Below, piece after piece: positions 38,465-50,010 of a stretch of 64,000 nucleotides of DNA. The notes below the pieces were generated by a model. The model did no database searches. It worked only from the letters and a program-made list of their open reading frames with translations, and was not told the DNA's origin. The stretch spans positions 25,589 to 89,588 of the forward strand of contig JAQFWX010000140.1 in assembly GCA_027605045.1 (NCBI GenBank), given 5' to 3'. Origin of the DNA: Phallus indusiatus (lineage: Eukaryota; Basidiomycota; Agaricomycetes; Phallales; Phallaceae). Each line of letters starts with the position of its first letter. The first letter of the stretch is position 1. The position numbers and the translations under genes are program-made.

Positions 38465-38765
38465 TTTTTTTTTTTTTTTGTTTTTGGTGGAGCTTAAAGA
38501 TAGTTTTCGAACAAGAGTGTCATTTGACACCCCTTGTCAACTCAGTCCACTACCCTAACTAACCGAGCGGAGAAATGCATTTAGGCACACCTAGATAGGT
38601 AGTGTGGGACTCGTCCCCAATACCCACTAAAACTCTGCTCTGCGGTAACAGAGGCCTACATAGCGGCGTGTGTGAGGGGATTCGAACTCACATTCGGATG
38701 AAGGACACCCCTGACATAATCAGAGACACCCCCCGGTGATGGTACCGCTAATCCATCACCCCCCC
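38465..38765 (-). mobile_element. tRNA-derived SINE retrotransposon with target-site duplication
   Basis: Read on the minus strand, the element begins GGGGGTGATGGATTAGCGG, with a box A-like TGGATTAGCGGT at about 38756-38745. A box B GTTCGAATCC follows at 38687-38678, so it has an internal RNA polymerase III promoter as in a tRNA. It runs about 300 bases and ends in an A tract (T run 38465-38479 on the plus strand). The word TTCAAAGCCTG occurs directly at both ends (38454-38464 and 38766-38776), extending to TTTT, which is a target-site duplication. There is no coding capacity, so mobility would need a LINE partner elsewhere. It lies just upstream of array copy B. Confidence 0.8.
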
Positions 38766-40438
38766 TTCAAAGCCTGTTTTAAAAGAGTCTAACAAATCAT
38801 TCAGTGTTTTGGATACAAAACAAAAGGGGAAAAGTGGCGCTTGGCAGGCATATATGTAATAACCAAACTGGATTCCTTCCATTGACATAGAGTGGGGATA
38901 TTGTCTTCTCCACAACCCCCAGAAGTAAAGCTGCTAATTGGGATTACTAAGATTTAGCGTCCTCAAATTACTGGTTTATAAATATAAACTGCAATTAAAC
39001 TGCAGTTGGCGCGTCAAGTACTTACCGATTTCGGACAGAGTTTGAACAGAACCAGCCCACTGGCAGTGTACTATGATCACGGAATTTCTGTGATGGTGAA
39101 GGTATTAGTTATCTTGACAAAGGCTTAGAGATGGAAGGCGATGGTTTCTTGGAATCAACACTATCGTCTCCGACTCTTGACAGCTGAAGCGCTGCAGTTT
39201 GTAACTTAAAATGCTCCCCAGCTAACACGAGTGCATGTCTTGTCTCCAATCTCAGTTTCAGGCGACTCGGACAGTTATTGAAGGACATGAGGTAAAACTC
39301 TTGTTTCACATCTCCCATATTACCAGCGGAGAGTGGCGTATACAAAAACCGAGATATGAAATTCAGAAAATGCGTACAGAAGCACGCTTATTCGCGGTCT
39401 GGTCAAATTATAATGTTGATAGTATGCACATTTTCTGATCGGGGCAGCCTAATTATGCCATTGTAACAATGTAACAATCTGTTTATTATACATATTGACA
39501 CAAATAAAACACAATAATAAAATCGAACACGATCAATCAAATACCATGTACATGCGTGTTTGTCCGCGTTCGCCGGAATTTCGTGTCCCGTAGTCTCAGA
39601 TATCAACAGCAGTCTGCGTTCACCTCACCATTGGCTTGAGATTCAGCAGCTGAGAATTGATGGTCGTGCTGCTTACTGTTACCAATTGCTGTCATTGAAA
39701 CAAGGGAGTTGGCATCTTCCCCATGGTGTCTCGGTTGGCCGGCGATAGCACTTCATGTACCTAATCGGTTATCAAAGGTTTGTTTCTTTGTCTGACGTCC
39801 GTTGCTATTAAAAATGAGGGGATTTTTCTGTAGCCACGTCTACGTCTCAATTGTGGAACTGCCAGTGTCTGAAGCTTCTTACCCTTGGCCTCGTGAGATG
39901 TTACCTGAGATCTCGACAGCCCATAGTACACCAACTACCGGTAACTATTAGACTGACACCGACTAGCTGAAAAAGCTTGAATTGATCACGGATACAGGCA
40001 ATTTGGACATGAAGTCTAAGGTTAGCATCGTAAAACTGGAGTTTGGGTCATAATTGCTGATTACGAAACCACATAATATGAAAGTAAAGAGAGCAGCTTG
40101 ATCTAAATAGATACAGGAGGCTTTTCAATAGAATAAATCCAGAGCTCAATCAATGCAAGTCGTTTGATTTCAAACACTGGGAGTTGAGCATATAGCTCCA
40201 ATCCGATTTATTGCATTGAATTCATATATTAGTTCATATAGTTCAACACGTTCAAGGAAGAGGAAAGAGAATCAGTCTAAGACTTATTATTAGTTGCCCC
40301 ACACAACCAGTAGAACTTCAAGAATGTTTCCAGTTCAAGAACATCTTCAATCCCATCGACTCAGTATGCCACGCTAAACCAAAGGAGAGTGTATATTAAA
40401 AAGATGCTATTTGTAATATATTGGAGGTCATGATTTCC
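38766..40438. other. Spacer between array copies B and C
   Basis: About 1.7 kb beyond the SINE. No gene is recognised. Short open frames at 39109-39748 have no motifs. This is the longest spacer within the array. Confidence 0.5.
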
Positions 40439-42094
40439 TTATACAGCATATGAATCGATGTTTGATCTAGTATGGCTTCTCGAACAAATGTCTACGGAGT
40501 AGGAATATACGTCAGTAGACGAGGAGTCTGAGTTTAAGTTCGAGGTCAACGTGTTGACGGAAGATTCATCAGTTTCGCCGACTGGTGTTTCGTGGTTTAC
40601 AATATTGGATTGGCGAATGGCTTTTCCGGCGGATGTTTTACGGCGCAAACGACGAAACAAAATGAACCCGACAAATGTAAGGATTATGAAACCGCCGAGA
40701 CCTCCGACTGTATAACTGACAACATTTCCAACCGGAAAGGGTCGTGACTGGGAGGTGCTGAGACTTGGTATGGATGATGATGTGGAGGTAGGCCCTTCCG
40801 ACGTTAAAGTTGGTGTCGACACAGTGAATTCCGGATTGGGACTGGGAGTGTTATTAAAAAACCTAAAATAGCCATGAAATTTGCCACTGCATTTTTTGAT
40901 TTGAGAATAAGAAAAAACTCACTCTTGACTGCTCCAAACGACCGCGTAGTCGAAATAAAGGGGTCTACCGAGGTTGAAGAAAACATTAGTTAATGTCACA
41001 GTATGCGTTTTATTTTCATCTAGGCCGTCCATGTAATATAGTAGCGTTTGCGCATGTTGTTGTTGTTCATTCAGATCTACATTTGGTCCTTGTAAAGTTC
41101 TTGGAAGCTGGTCATCCACTTGTACTCTGAATGGCGCATTGGCGTAAAGTCCATAAAGTTCCTAAATAAAATAGGTAGACAAAGGGAATTCATCTGTCTC
41201 TTCCCTCGCAAAGAAAAAGAGGCATACAATAGAGCTTCCTTGAAAATTTAATGAAACACTAGCTCCGGTCTCTTCGGTGGCATGAAGGGAAGAGTTAACA
41301 GCGGTTGAAGAAAAGTTAGGTGACCAAGATCCGTTGTAGATGAAGAATGGCGACTCATCATCGATGGTTACATTGAAAACTGGACCGGTATAACTGAGTA
41401 CAAACAAATTGAGTGAGACATTCATTTAATACTGGCTCATTCACTTACTTTGGTGGCCCAATCTCTCTGCCTATAGACATAAAGTCCACGTCTAAATAAT
41501 TCCGCGTTGAGGAGGTTGGGGTATTGGTGAGAACAGCGGTATGTTGCTCATAAGTCAGATTTTGAGCGCTCCACAGAGGGAACTGAAATATTTGGTCGCC
41601 ATTTCCGTCACCGATTAACGCAGGTTTGTTGTCTAGCCTGACTGAATAGTTGCCATGATTAGGTCGTTTCGCGCTATCATATTTTTTAGAATGAATTGAT
41701 GCATCGAATATCCTCTAGGCTCTCAGCCCCCGCTCACCCGTATATAGTTATACTATTGCCTGTTTACAATGAATGAGTCAATTATTGAAAATTCAAACGG
41801 TTCACTAATTACCTATGAAGACCAGGGTGGCAGTGGCATCCTCCAAGGATGTTACTGTGAAAGATCCATCTGAATAGTTCAAAGCGGACGAGTCATTCGC
41901 TATGGTTCCTATATTATGGATCATTTATAGAAGGAAAACTCCCGAGTGAGGAATCTTTGCACCTTCTACCCACTGCCCGTTAGAGTACTGTATGAGCGGC
42001 GATGGGTCTGGTAAACTTCAATTCAACTACCCATGACTCGTTAAACCTGCCAAGCGATGACATTACCTTGAATTGTAAAATTCAAAAACGTCAT
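40439..42094 (-). CDS. Array copy C: paralogue with short Ser/Asp-rich tail
   Basis: The start is MTFLNFTIQ at 42094; the last exon is 40862-40439; length is about 414 residues. The ectodomain keeps the family plan: DPSPLIQYSNGQWVEG, GNSITIYG, AKRPNHGNYSV, TIDDESPFFIYNGSWSP, LYYMDGLDENKTHTVTLTN. The stalk is short, and the helix VGGLGGFIILTFVGFILFRR is followed by LRRK. The tail is only about 70 residues and lacks the LPPxYN end. Instead it carries VGETDESSVNTL...SSSTDVYSYSVDICSRSHTRS, which resembles the tail of copy E. The frame is open in all exons, so it appears functional. The gene shares all intron positions with copy A. Ligand and partner are unknown. Confidence 0.86.
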
Positions 42095-43140
42095 TAAAGG
42101 GAGAATGAACTGAGAGAATGGGATGGAGTTGGATTTCGAAGGTGAAACAACCTATAAAACAAAGTAGGTTCGTAACCGAGAATGGAACCAAAAGAAAGTA
42201 TCATGCCGGTATGTTGCAACAAAGCGGGTGAAAATCGGTGACTCGTTGAATAGTTTTCAAGGTTTATTGTTTTATTTGCAATTGTAATAGGCTTCAAAAC
42301 GTGTGGCTAATCTGATGGGCTGAGATTAAGATTAAGGTTAAGATTATGTCGTAGTATGCCTTCAACTTGTATATCAATACGTATTGGAGATGGCGGATCT
42401 CAATCCTGGCATGGGCGGCGATGGGCCGCATGGCAAGAGATTCCTAATTTCAGTAGCAGTAATTCCGCGCTTGAGGATCAAATAATATGCTACACAGGAT
42501 GATGAATGAACTTGTGAAAGACGAAAAAATTGTGTAAACACCAGCAGATATCAGCGTAAAGGCCGCAACAGAGAAAATTAGACGAATCATTAGTCGCACC
42601 TGGAACAAATTTGGTTCATCAGGTTAAGTAGGAAACGGAAGCTGATTTCATTACCTTTCCATTATCTCCCAATAATGAAGTGACGAGTCCCACAAAAAAA
42701 TCTGACTCCTTGCGTTTTCGGGCCCTTTGGGCAATCTCGATTTGGTTCAAACTTGAAGCTGGAATAAACGGCTGGGGTCTGTGACTGAACGAAACTCAGT
42801 CGTGTCACCGAATTTTACGGTCATGGTCGTGGCAATGTCCTGGCCGCCTTACTACTCTTGGGCGCTCTCATGCCGGGGTTGTCGTGAAACACAGTAGAAT
42901 CAATTTTTTAGACTGACGAAGTGACGCATAATGTCGTTATTCACTGACTGCCACTTTGTCTAAGTATGTACGGAGAAGAGAGTATATTTGACAGCCTGAC
43001 AGGTTATGCCTGGTGGCACCATATGGTCCTGCCATAGAAAACGTTAACTATTGAATCGCATGACGAAATCACACTTTTGGAGATAAACGAATAGATACGT
43101 TTGTGACACTCGAAAGATTATGTGCCTACGCGCGTATCAT
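42095..43140. other. Spacer between array copies C and D
   Basis: About 1.05 kb, no gene recognised. It holds the promoter of copy C and the 3' flank of copy D. Confidence 0.5.
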
Positions 43141-44921
43141 CTAGATCACTACTGCCTGGGACTCAAGTTGCCAGTTGAAGTTGTACATCGGTGGCAAAAC
43201 GATTCGACCGGCGTCAACTTCTTGCAAAATACGTGGTTGAGTGATAGGAACATTTCCATGTAGATGATCGGATAGATTATGTGGTTGTGCGCATCCGTTT
43301 CTTGGAAAAATGTCATGAAGAGGGGAGGTTGTTTGTGCACTACGAGGTTGAAGGCTAATTGTGAAGTCCTCGTTAACGCGGGATAAAACGTGCGGTGTCA
43401 TTTCCGTTTCTCTGGCTTCACGGATCGTAGTACTTGGTGAGACATTTATTTGATGATTGAACGTGATAGGGTGAGGATAGTAAAAGCGCTCGGAGCGACG
43501 GAGAAGAATGTATCCGATCAAAGTAAGAATTATGAGGCCGCTTACACCACCTACTACGCCACCAACGACAGCTCCAACAGGAAAGAATCGCGATCGCAAG
43601 TTTCCGCTGTTTGTTATTGATGTAGAGATAGACATAGTCGTTGAAGTCGACAGTGACCCCGTAGGTGCAGAATTATGACTTGGAGTATCGTTAGAAAACC
43701 TACAGCAAAATTGCGTGAAACGCCGCTCCGCTTTCAAATGATGAACGTACTTTTGACTGCTCCGAACCACCGCATTATCGATATAAAAAGGTCTTCTCGG
43801 GTTGGAGATGGTATTGGTTAGTGTTACAACATGCGTTTTGTTTTCATCTAAACCGTCCATGTAATAGAGGAGTGTTTGCGGATGCGCCTGTTGTGCATTT
43901 AGATCTACATTCGGTCCTGCCAAGTCTCTCGGAACATGATCATCAACCTGGGCTCGAAATGGTGCATTGACATAAAGTCCGTATAGCTCCTAAAAACAAT
44001 AATAAATACAAATAGACTCATTGAGCAGAAAGGGAACAGCATACAACGGAACTTCCTCGGAAAGATAATGAAACGCTAGCTCCATTCTCTGTGGTCATAT
44101 GCAGAGAATAATTAGAGGCTGTCGAAGAAGAGATGGGTGACCAAGATCCGTTGTAAATAAAAAAGGGGGATTCATCGTCAATTGTCGCTTGATATATCTG
44201 ACCAGTATAACTAAATACATTCAAGTTGTTACTTTCCAATGCGTGCTTGAACATTGTGGTATTAACTCACCCAGGAGGCCCGATCTCTCTACCGATAGAT
44301 ATAAAGTCCACGTCAAAGTACTCCCCTTTAGAACTAGGATCGTTGGCGATCACAGCCGTATGTCGCCCATAAGTCAAGTTTTGAATATTCCAAAGAGCAA
44401 ACTGAAAAGTATTGTTGCCGTTTCCATCGCCGGTAAACCCAGGCTCGTCATCGTCCAGTACGACAGTGTAATTTCCGTGATTGGGTCGCTTCGCACTGCA
44501 TATAATAATTATGATCCTCTCAATGAGCTCGATGCAACATAACTTTCGTTTGCCTTCCTTGGCTTACCCGTATATTGTGATGCTGTCACCTGTAATTCGC
44601 AATGAGCTAACACGTGAGATATTGAGTAAATTATCCTCATGTACCTAAGAAGGTCAAAGTGGCAGATGCACCAGCCGTGAAGGTCACCTTGAAAGATTCT
44701 TGAGAATAATTCGCAGCGAAAGAGTCGTTGAGTGGACTGCCTGAGGCAAATTTAACTTTAATAAGGACAGAATCTTGAAGAGATTTAGCCACCTTCCATC
44801 CATTCTCCCGCCGAATAAAGTATGAGTGGCGATGGGTCTATTTAGAATAGAATTCAATTTTAGCTATTGATTCAGCTTGATCGTTGACTCTACCTTGCAG
44901 TGTAAAATTCAGAAACGTCAT
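43141..44921 (-). CDS. Array copy D: paralogue with PPxY tail
   Basis: The start is MTFLNFTLQ at 44921; the last exon is 43699-43141; length is about 459 residues. Ectodomain signatures are DPSPLILYSAGEWMEG, LYSAGEWMEGSPLNDSFAAN, PGFTGDGNGNNTFQFALWN, TIDDESPFFIYNGSWSPISS and LYYMDGLDENKTHVVTLTN. It is closest to copy A in half one. The helix is VGAVVGGVVGGVSGLIILTLIG, followed by LLRRSERF. The tail ends ILQEVDAGRIVLPPMYNFNW, again with PPxY, and a further 10 residues follow. The last intron (SSQK to FSNDTPS) reads through in frame on the genome, so a retained-intron isoform is possible but unproven. Confidence 0.86.
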
Positions 44922-46084
44922 TATGAACTGGAAGGAAAAGAGAGGATAAAAAAAGGAAAGTTAAAAAAAGACGGAGGTACAATGTGAAGGGCATTTCCAA
45001 AAACAGTATACTCAAGTTCCGTGTACGGTCGCATAAGTACCAACCTAATTATAATATCACAATCAACGAGTATTAAATGCCTGGTACAATTAAAACCATG
45101 TCGTCGTTGGATTGTGTCTTCCTGTATCAGCGGCAATTTCCCCTCAGATCAAATGTCTGTGTTCGTCACATTCGGCAGTCGACCGAACTGATATTCGACA
45201 TGCTAGTGATTTTTGCTGCTCGCGCCTGAATTACTGACGCAGGTGAACTGTCATGTCATCTTCCGCAATGCTTCAATTTGAGTGTCATTTGAGTTCGGAG
45301 ATTCGGAGATAGTCGTATCCAACACCTTGTTTGCCTCAAGTCCTTAGTCGCACTTGTAGTGTCAAGCAACTCGGTACAATGGTCGGACGACTCACCTCAG
45401 CTTTAGCCAGACTTATGCAACGAGAAAAGGGGAAGTTGAAAAACAAAAAATCAGACAAGAATCAGCCTAATGGTGGAGACAGAATTTTTTGCGTGTTGGC
45501 GCCCGGCACTTTCCGGGGGCGGCGCGTCGCGACGCGCCAGACTTTCCCTTTGTTGTCTCTCACTCAACTAAACTTCAACCTCACACGCAATTTACACTCG
45601 CTCATTTGTGGCTGATGAGCTCGTCTGATGAAATTTGGATCATTTAACTACGCATTTGTGTAAATTAATCATACCATATTATATCACAGGTGAAGTCGCC
45701 TACAACACCTTCGCGAGTCATGACAATTTCCTCACGTGGAAAATGATCAATCAGGAGGAAAGAATATGTTTGGAGCTCTCGCAACTAATTACATTCTCTC
45801 ACGGACCCAAAATATTTCGTCCTCAGCAGAACAGAGTTATTTGATATACGTCCCTGAAAAAATACAGTAAAATCACTTCTCGCTTGACACTTTAACCAAT
45901 TCTGGGCTCACATAGAATGGTTAGATATTCAAATTTGATTCTTTATATACCGGATTGGATCATCTGATCATGTAGACGTATGAATTTTGAATAGAAGAAT
46001 GTAGTCTATAAGAAGTTTATACTGGGTCAGCCCGGAGAGTCCACGGCAATTTGAGCTCAGGCTTTCGCAAGTACCTCAGCTGAA
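44922..46084. other. Spacer between array copies D and E
   Basis: About 1.2 kb. No gene is recognised. A GC-rich patch at 45495-45540 contains an 18-base perfect palindrome (listed separately) in otherwise AT-rich DNA. Confidence 0.5.
45521..45538. repeat. 18-bp GC-rich perfect palindrome
   Basis: GGCGCGTCGCGACGCGCC is its own reverse complement. It is preceded by a hairpin-like CCCGG...CCGGG at 45502-45516. The island is very GC-rich against its AT-rich surroundings and lies about 600 bases upstream of the copy D start on the minus strand. It could be a protein-binding site or cruciform. Confidence 0.65.
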
Positions 46085-47739
46085 TTAGCTGTGAGATTCT
46101 TTCTGTTCTTTTTCCAAATCATGTCTCCGTGAAAAAATGTCTTCAGAGTGAGAATATTGACTCGAATCGGAAGAATCGTCCGAACCCCGAATCGATGTGC
46201 TGGCCGATGAGTCAATTTGACCCACCTGCGTCTCATCAGTTGTAATACTATTTTTGCGTCGACCACCTCTATTATTTTCGTTATTGTTGTGGTAGATCAT
46301 ATAGCGCCAACGACAAAAAAGAACCAGTCCGACAAAGGCAAGGATTATCAAGCCGCATATGCCCCCTACTACACCTCCAATAATAGCTCCCATTGGGAAG
46401 GGTTGTGGGATCGAGGCACTGGAATTTACGCCGCCGCCCGCAGAAAAGGATATAGATGGGGAGGACTTCGATGTAGAAGTTGGAATTTGACCCGGTACGA
46501 TAAATCCTGGATTTGGACTAGGAGTATCGCCAAAAAATCTAATATATTGGTCATCACAATCGCCGCTGTTTCTGCCAAAAAAAACTATTTACTTTTGACT
46601 GCCACGAACCACCGCGTAATCGATATAAAAGGGTCTTCCCGTATTAGCGACAGTATTGGTGAGTCTTAAAACGTGGGATTCATTCTCATCTAGGCCATCC
46701 ATGTAATAGAGTAAAGTTTTGGGATGCTCTTGTTGTGCATTCAAATCCACGTTTGGACCTGCAAGATCTCTCGAAAGCTGGTTATCAATCTGTGCTCGAA
46801 ATGGTGCATTAACATAAAGTCCGTAAAGCTCCTGAAAAAATTATAAGAACAAATCTTTTTTTTAAATAAAAGTAAAAGCGTGCGTACGATGGAGCTTCCT
46901 TGAAAATAAAATGAAACGCTAGCTCCATTTTCTATGGTGCTATGAAGCGAGGAGCTTGAAGCGGTTGGAGAAATAATGGATGACCAAGATCCGTTGTAAA
47001 TAAAGAAGGGTGATTCATCCTCAATTGTCACGTTATATATCTGACCAGTATAACTGAATGCATTCAAGTTGAGTGAGACATTATTTCCATCGGGTGCTAA
47101 GCTTGGCCATAACTCACTTGACAGGTCCAATATCTCTACCTATGGATATAAAGTCCACGTCAAGAAACTTACGGTTCGAAGAGGTTGGAATATTGGTGAG
47201 AATAGCCGTATGCTGCCCATAAGTTAGATTTTGAGCGTTCCAAAGAGGGAACCGAAATAGCTGGTCGACAGTCCCATTCCCAGTAAATGCAGGTTCGCTG
47301 TCTAGCACGACTGAATAGTCGCCGTGGTTGGGTCGCTTTGCACTAATATTTTCTCAATAAATAATGTATCAAAATTCCCCTAAACTTCCGCTCACCCATA
47401 TACTGTTATGCTGTTTCCTATTCATAATGCCAGATCAATGAATAAACGTGCAAAATATTCAAATAAGTACCTACGAAAATCAGAGTAGCTGTCGCACCCT
47501 GAGTGAACGTTACCTTGAAAGATCCGTCTGAGTATTTCGAAGCGAATGTATCATTTGTTGAGCTTCCTATAGTGACTGTTCATTGAAAGCAGAGCTTGCA
47601 TGGAAACATTTGTACCTTCAACCCACTGCCCGTCAGAATAAAGTATGAGCGGTGATGGATCTAGTAACTTCAGTTTTGACCTTTGAGCGTGTCAAAGCGA
47701 GAACCTTACCTTCAATGGTGAAGTTCAAAAATGTCATGA
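46085..47739 (-). CDS. Array copy E: paralogue with short Ser/Asp-rich tail
   Basis: The start is MTFLNFTIE at 47739; the last exon is 46538-46085; length is about 424 residues. Family signatures are DPSPLILYSDGQWVEG, GNSITVYG, AKRPNHGDYSVVLDSEPAF, TIEDESPFFIYNGSWSS and LYYMDGLDENESHVLRLTN. The helix is MGAIIGGVVGGICGLIILAFVG, then LFCRWRYM. The tail is about 75 residues: NNNENNRGGRR, then DETQVGQIDSSASTSIRGSD and YSHSEDIFSRRHDLEKEQKE. It lacks PPxY and resembles the copy C tail (ETxVGxxDxS and YSxSxDIxSR). All exons are open. Confidence 0.86.
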
Positions 47740-48360
47740 TAAAAGGTAAGATGAACTGAAGGAATGGAAGACGGGTTACGAAAGCAAAACTGAGTTTCAC
47801 AACGGAATAAAAATATCATGTCAAAATATCTTAACGAAAATCAGGTGCCCGACCCATTTGAATCGTCTCCAAGGTCAAAATCTTGGCCGCATGATGCTGG
47901 CATATTGTCTCGTTGCATCCATATTTCGACTCAGCTGAGCGTATGGCTAACCTGCACATGTCGTCAGATTATAGCATCATGCCTTCAACTCCATTCGACG
48001 TATAATCTGCAACCGGAATTTACCTAGAATCCTCGATCAGTGATCTGAGCTGAAAAGTCAATCCCCAAATGTCATAATCCGTGCGTCTCAGAGAGAAAAC
48101 ACCAGGAGACCTTTTCCTTGACGACGAAAATTATGATGGATCTGTCGTCCAGTACAAATGATGAAAAAAAATGAGCAATCCCCGGCCCGGCAATGTGACT
48201 GGATGCTGGCAGTGAAACTATTAGATAAAACTCAGTCAGTTACTACACACTCACATACGTAAAATATTTCAGTAAATGTACTTTAAGAAAGCAAGCAATT
48301 TCCACAAAATTGTATTATAATAGATAAGGGGATTTTAAATATAAGCTTTGAGAATATCGT
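47740..48360. other. Spacer between array copies E and F
   Basis: About 620 bases, the shortest spacer of the array. No gene seen. The bases just upstream of copy E stay open in its frame and encode a hydrophobic stretch without ATG (see findings). Confidence 0.5.
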
Positions 48361-50010
48361 TTAGGCTGAGCCTGAGGTAGACGAGAGTGAAATGACACCC
48401 CTCGACTCGGAAACGGATGGCAACGTAAAACGCTTTGCTTCGGTAACAGGATGCTGAAGCAGCCGAAAGCTGTAACTAATAGTACTATAACTATCTTCAG
48501 ATTGCGGGGAGTTCATGTGGGACTCGTGATAACGCAATTGACGCCAAAACCGCCGAATGACGAGCCCCATGAACACGATAATCACGATAGCTAGTCCACC
48601 GAATACGCCTCCGACGATAGCTCCAACTTTTGCAGGATGTGACCGCTGAGAGCCTGAGGTATTACTGGCATTACAGGGGGAATTGCTTGTGGACATGGGC
48701 ATGGACTTGAGCGTTGACATTGAGGGTGTCACGGTAGCGTTAATGGATTTGGAGCCTGTAAAAGTGTCATTGAACAGACTACTCTGAGGTTGAAGATACT
48801 ACTGTTTAGAAAGGGAGAAAACTCGCCTGGCCAGTAGACTGCTTTGAGCGATTGCATAATCAAATTGAAGAGGTCTCCTCGAATTGGAAATACTATTGGT
48901 TATGGTAATAGTGTGCGTTTGGTTTTCGTCTAACCCGTCCGCATAGAATAGCAATGTTTGCGGATGTTCTGCGGATCCCGTAAGGTCTACGTTTGGTCCG
49001 GCTAGATTCCGTGGAAGTCCACCATCGAGCTCTACTTTGAATGGGGCATTGTTATAGAGACCGTAAAGCTCCTGGTTTCATGAAATGAATAAATAAAATT
49101 ATTGAATTTCCGACAAGGCGACGAGACGTACAATAGAGCTTCCTTGAAAAGATAATGATGCACTGTCACCCTTCCTGGAAGCGGTGTGAAGAGTAGAGTT
49201 TAATGCTGTTTCAGAAAACACCGGTGTCCACGATCCAGTGTATTCGATAGAAGGGGACTCGTCATCGATAGTCATGTTAAAAAGAGGGCCAGTATAGCTG
49301 AGCAAAAAGAAAATCGTAATGAGCGACACTCTCTTTCATCAGACCGAGTCAGCTTACCCAGGAGGACCGATCTCTCTGCTGACGGATACAAAATCCAAGT
49401 CAAACGCATCTTCGTTTGGAGAGTTGGGTATATTGGTTATCACAACAGTATGCAGAGAATTCGTGATATTCTGAGCGCTCCAGAGAGGGAACTGGAACAT
49501 GTCAAATCCATTTTCATCCCCAACAAATTCTTCGGAAACACCGTCGTCTAGTATGACTGAGTAATTCCCATGGATAGGCCTCTTCGCACTGATGGCGGTA
49601 AAAAATTAACGACATGGGGGCTCATACGCACTGCTTTCCACTTACCCAAATAGTGTTATGCCATTACCTAGTTGTATTTCTCAGTCAGCGGCTCAGAAAA
49701 GCGAGTAAGGAACTGAGAGGCTACCCATGAAAGATAAGGTGGCTGTTGCACCGGGAGTTGTGGTTGCTTTGTAAGAGGCTTGTGAATATCGCTCAATAAA
49801 TGAGTCATTAGATGGGCTTCCTACAACGTTGTTCAGTGGAAAACAAAACCAGCTCTGTTGTGTCGATTCGTACTAACCTTGAACCCATTCCCCAGAGGAA
49901 TAGCTTATCAGCGGCGACGAGTCTTAAAATAAAAAAGAAACTTCAGAGTTTGAAAGTAAATTTGTAAATTTGTGACGATTACCTTGGAAAGTAAAATTCA
50001 AGAACGTCAT
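48361..50010 (-). CDS. Array copy F: most divergent paralogue
   Basis: The start is MTFLNFTFQ at 50010; the last exon is 48778-48361; length is about 416 residues. The family plan is kept: SSPLISYSSGEWVQG, GNGITLFG, AKRPIHGNYSVILDDG, TIDDESPSIEYTGSWTP, LFYADGLDENQTHTITITN. The sequence departs at many positions; LLYYMDG, for example, becomes LLFYADG. The helix GAIVGGVFGGLAIVIIVFMG is followed by IRRFWRQLR. The tail (about 60 residues, ending SLSSTSGSA) has neither PPxY nor the C/E signature. The last intron begins GCGAGT (AG|GCGAGT) where the other five copies use GT. It is the outermost copy and may be the oldest. Confidence 0.83.

Noticed and set aside
38641..38765. Functional tRNA gene on the minus strand
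   Set aside because: Boxes A and B are present but the T-arm does not pair properly and no cloverleaf acceptor stem closes. The A tail and target-site duplication identify a SINE.
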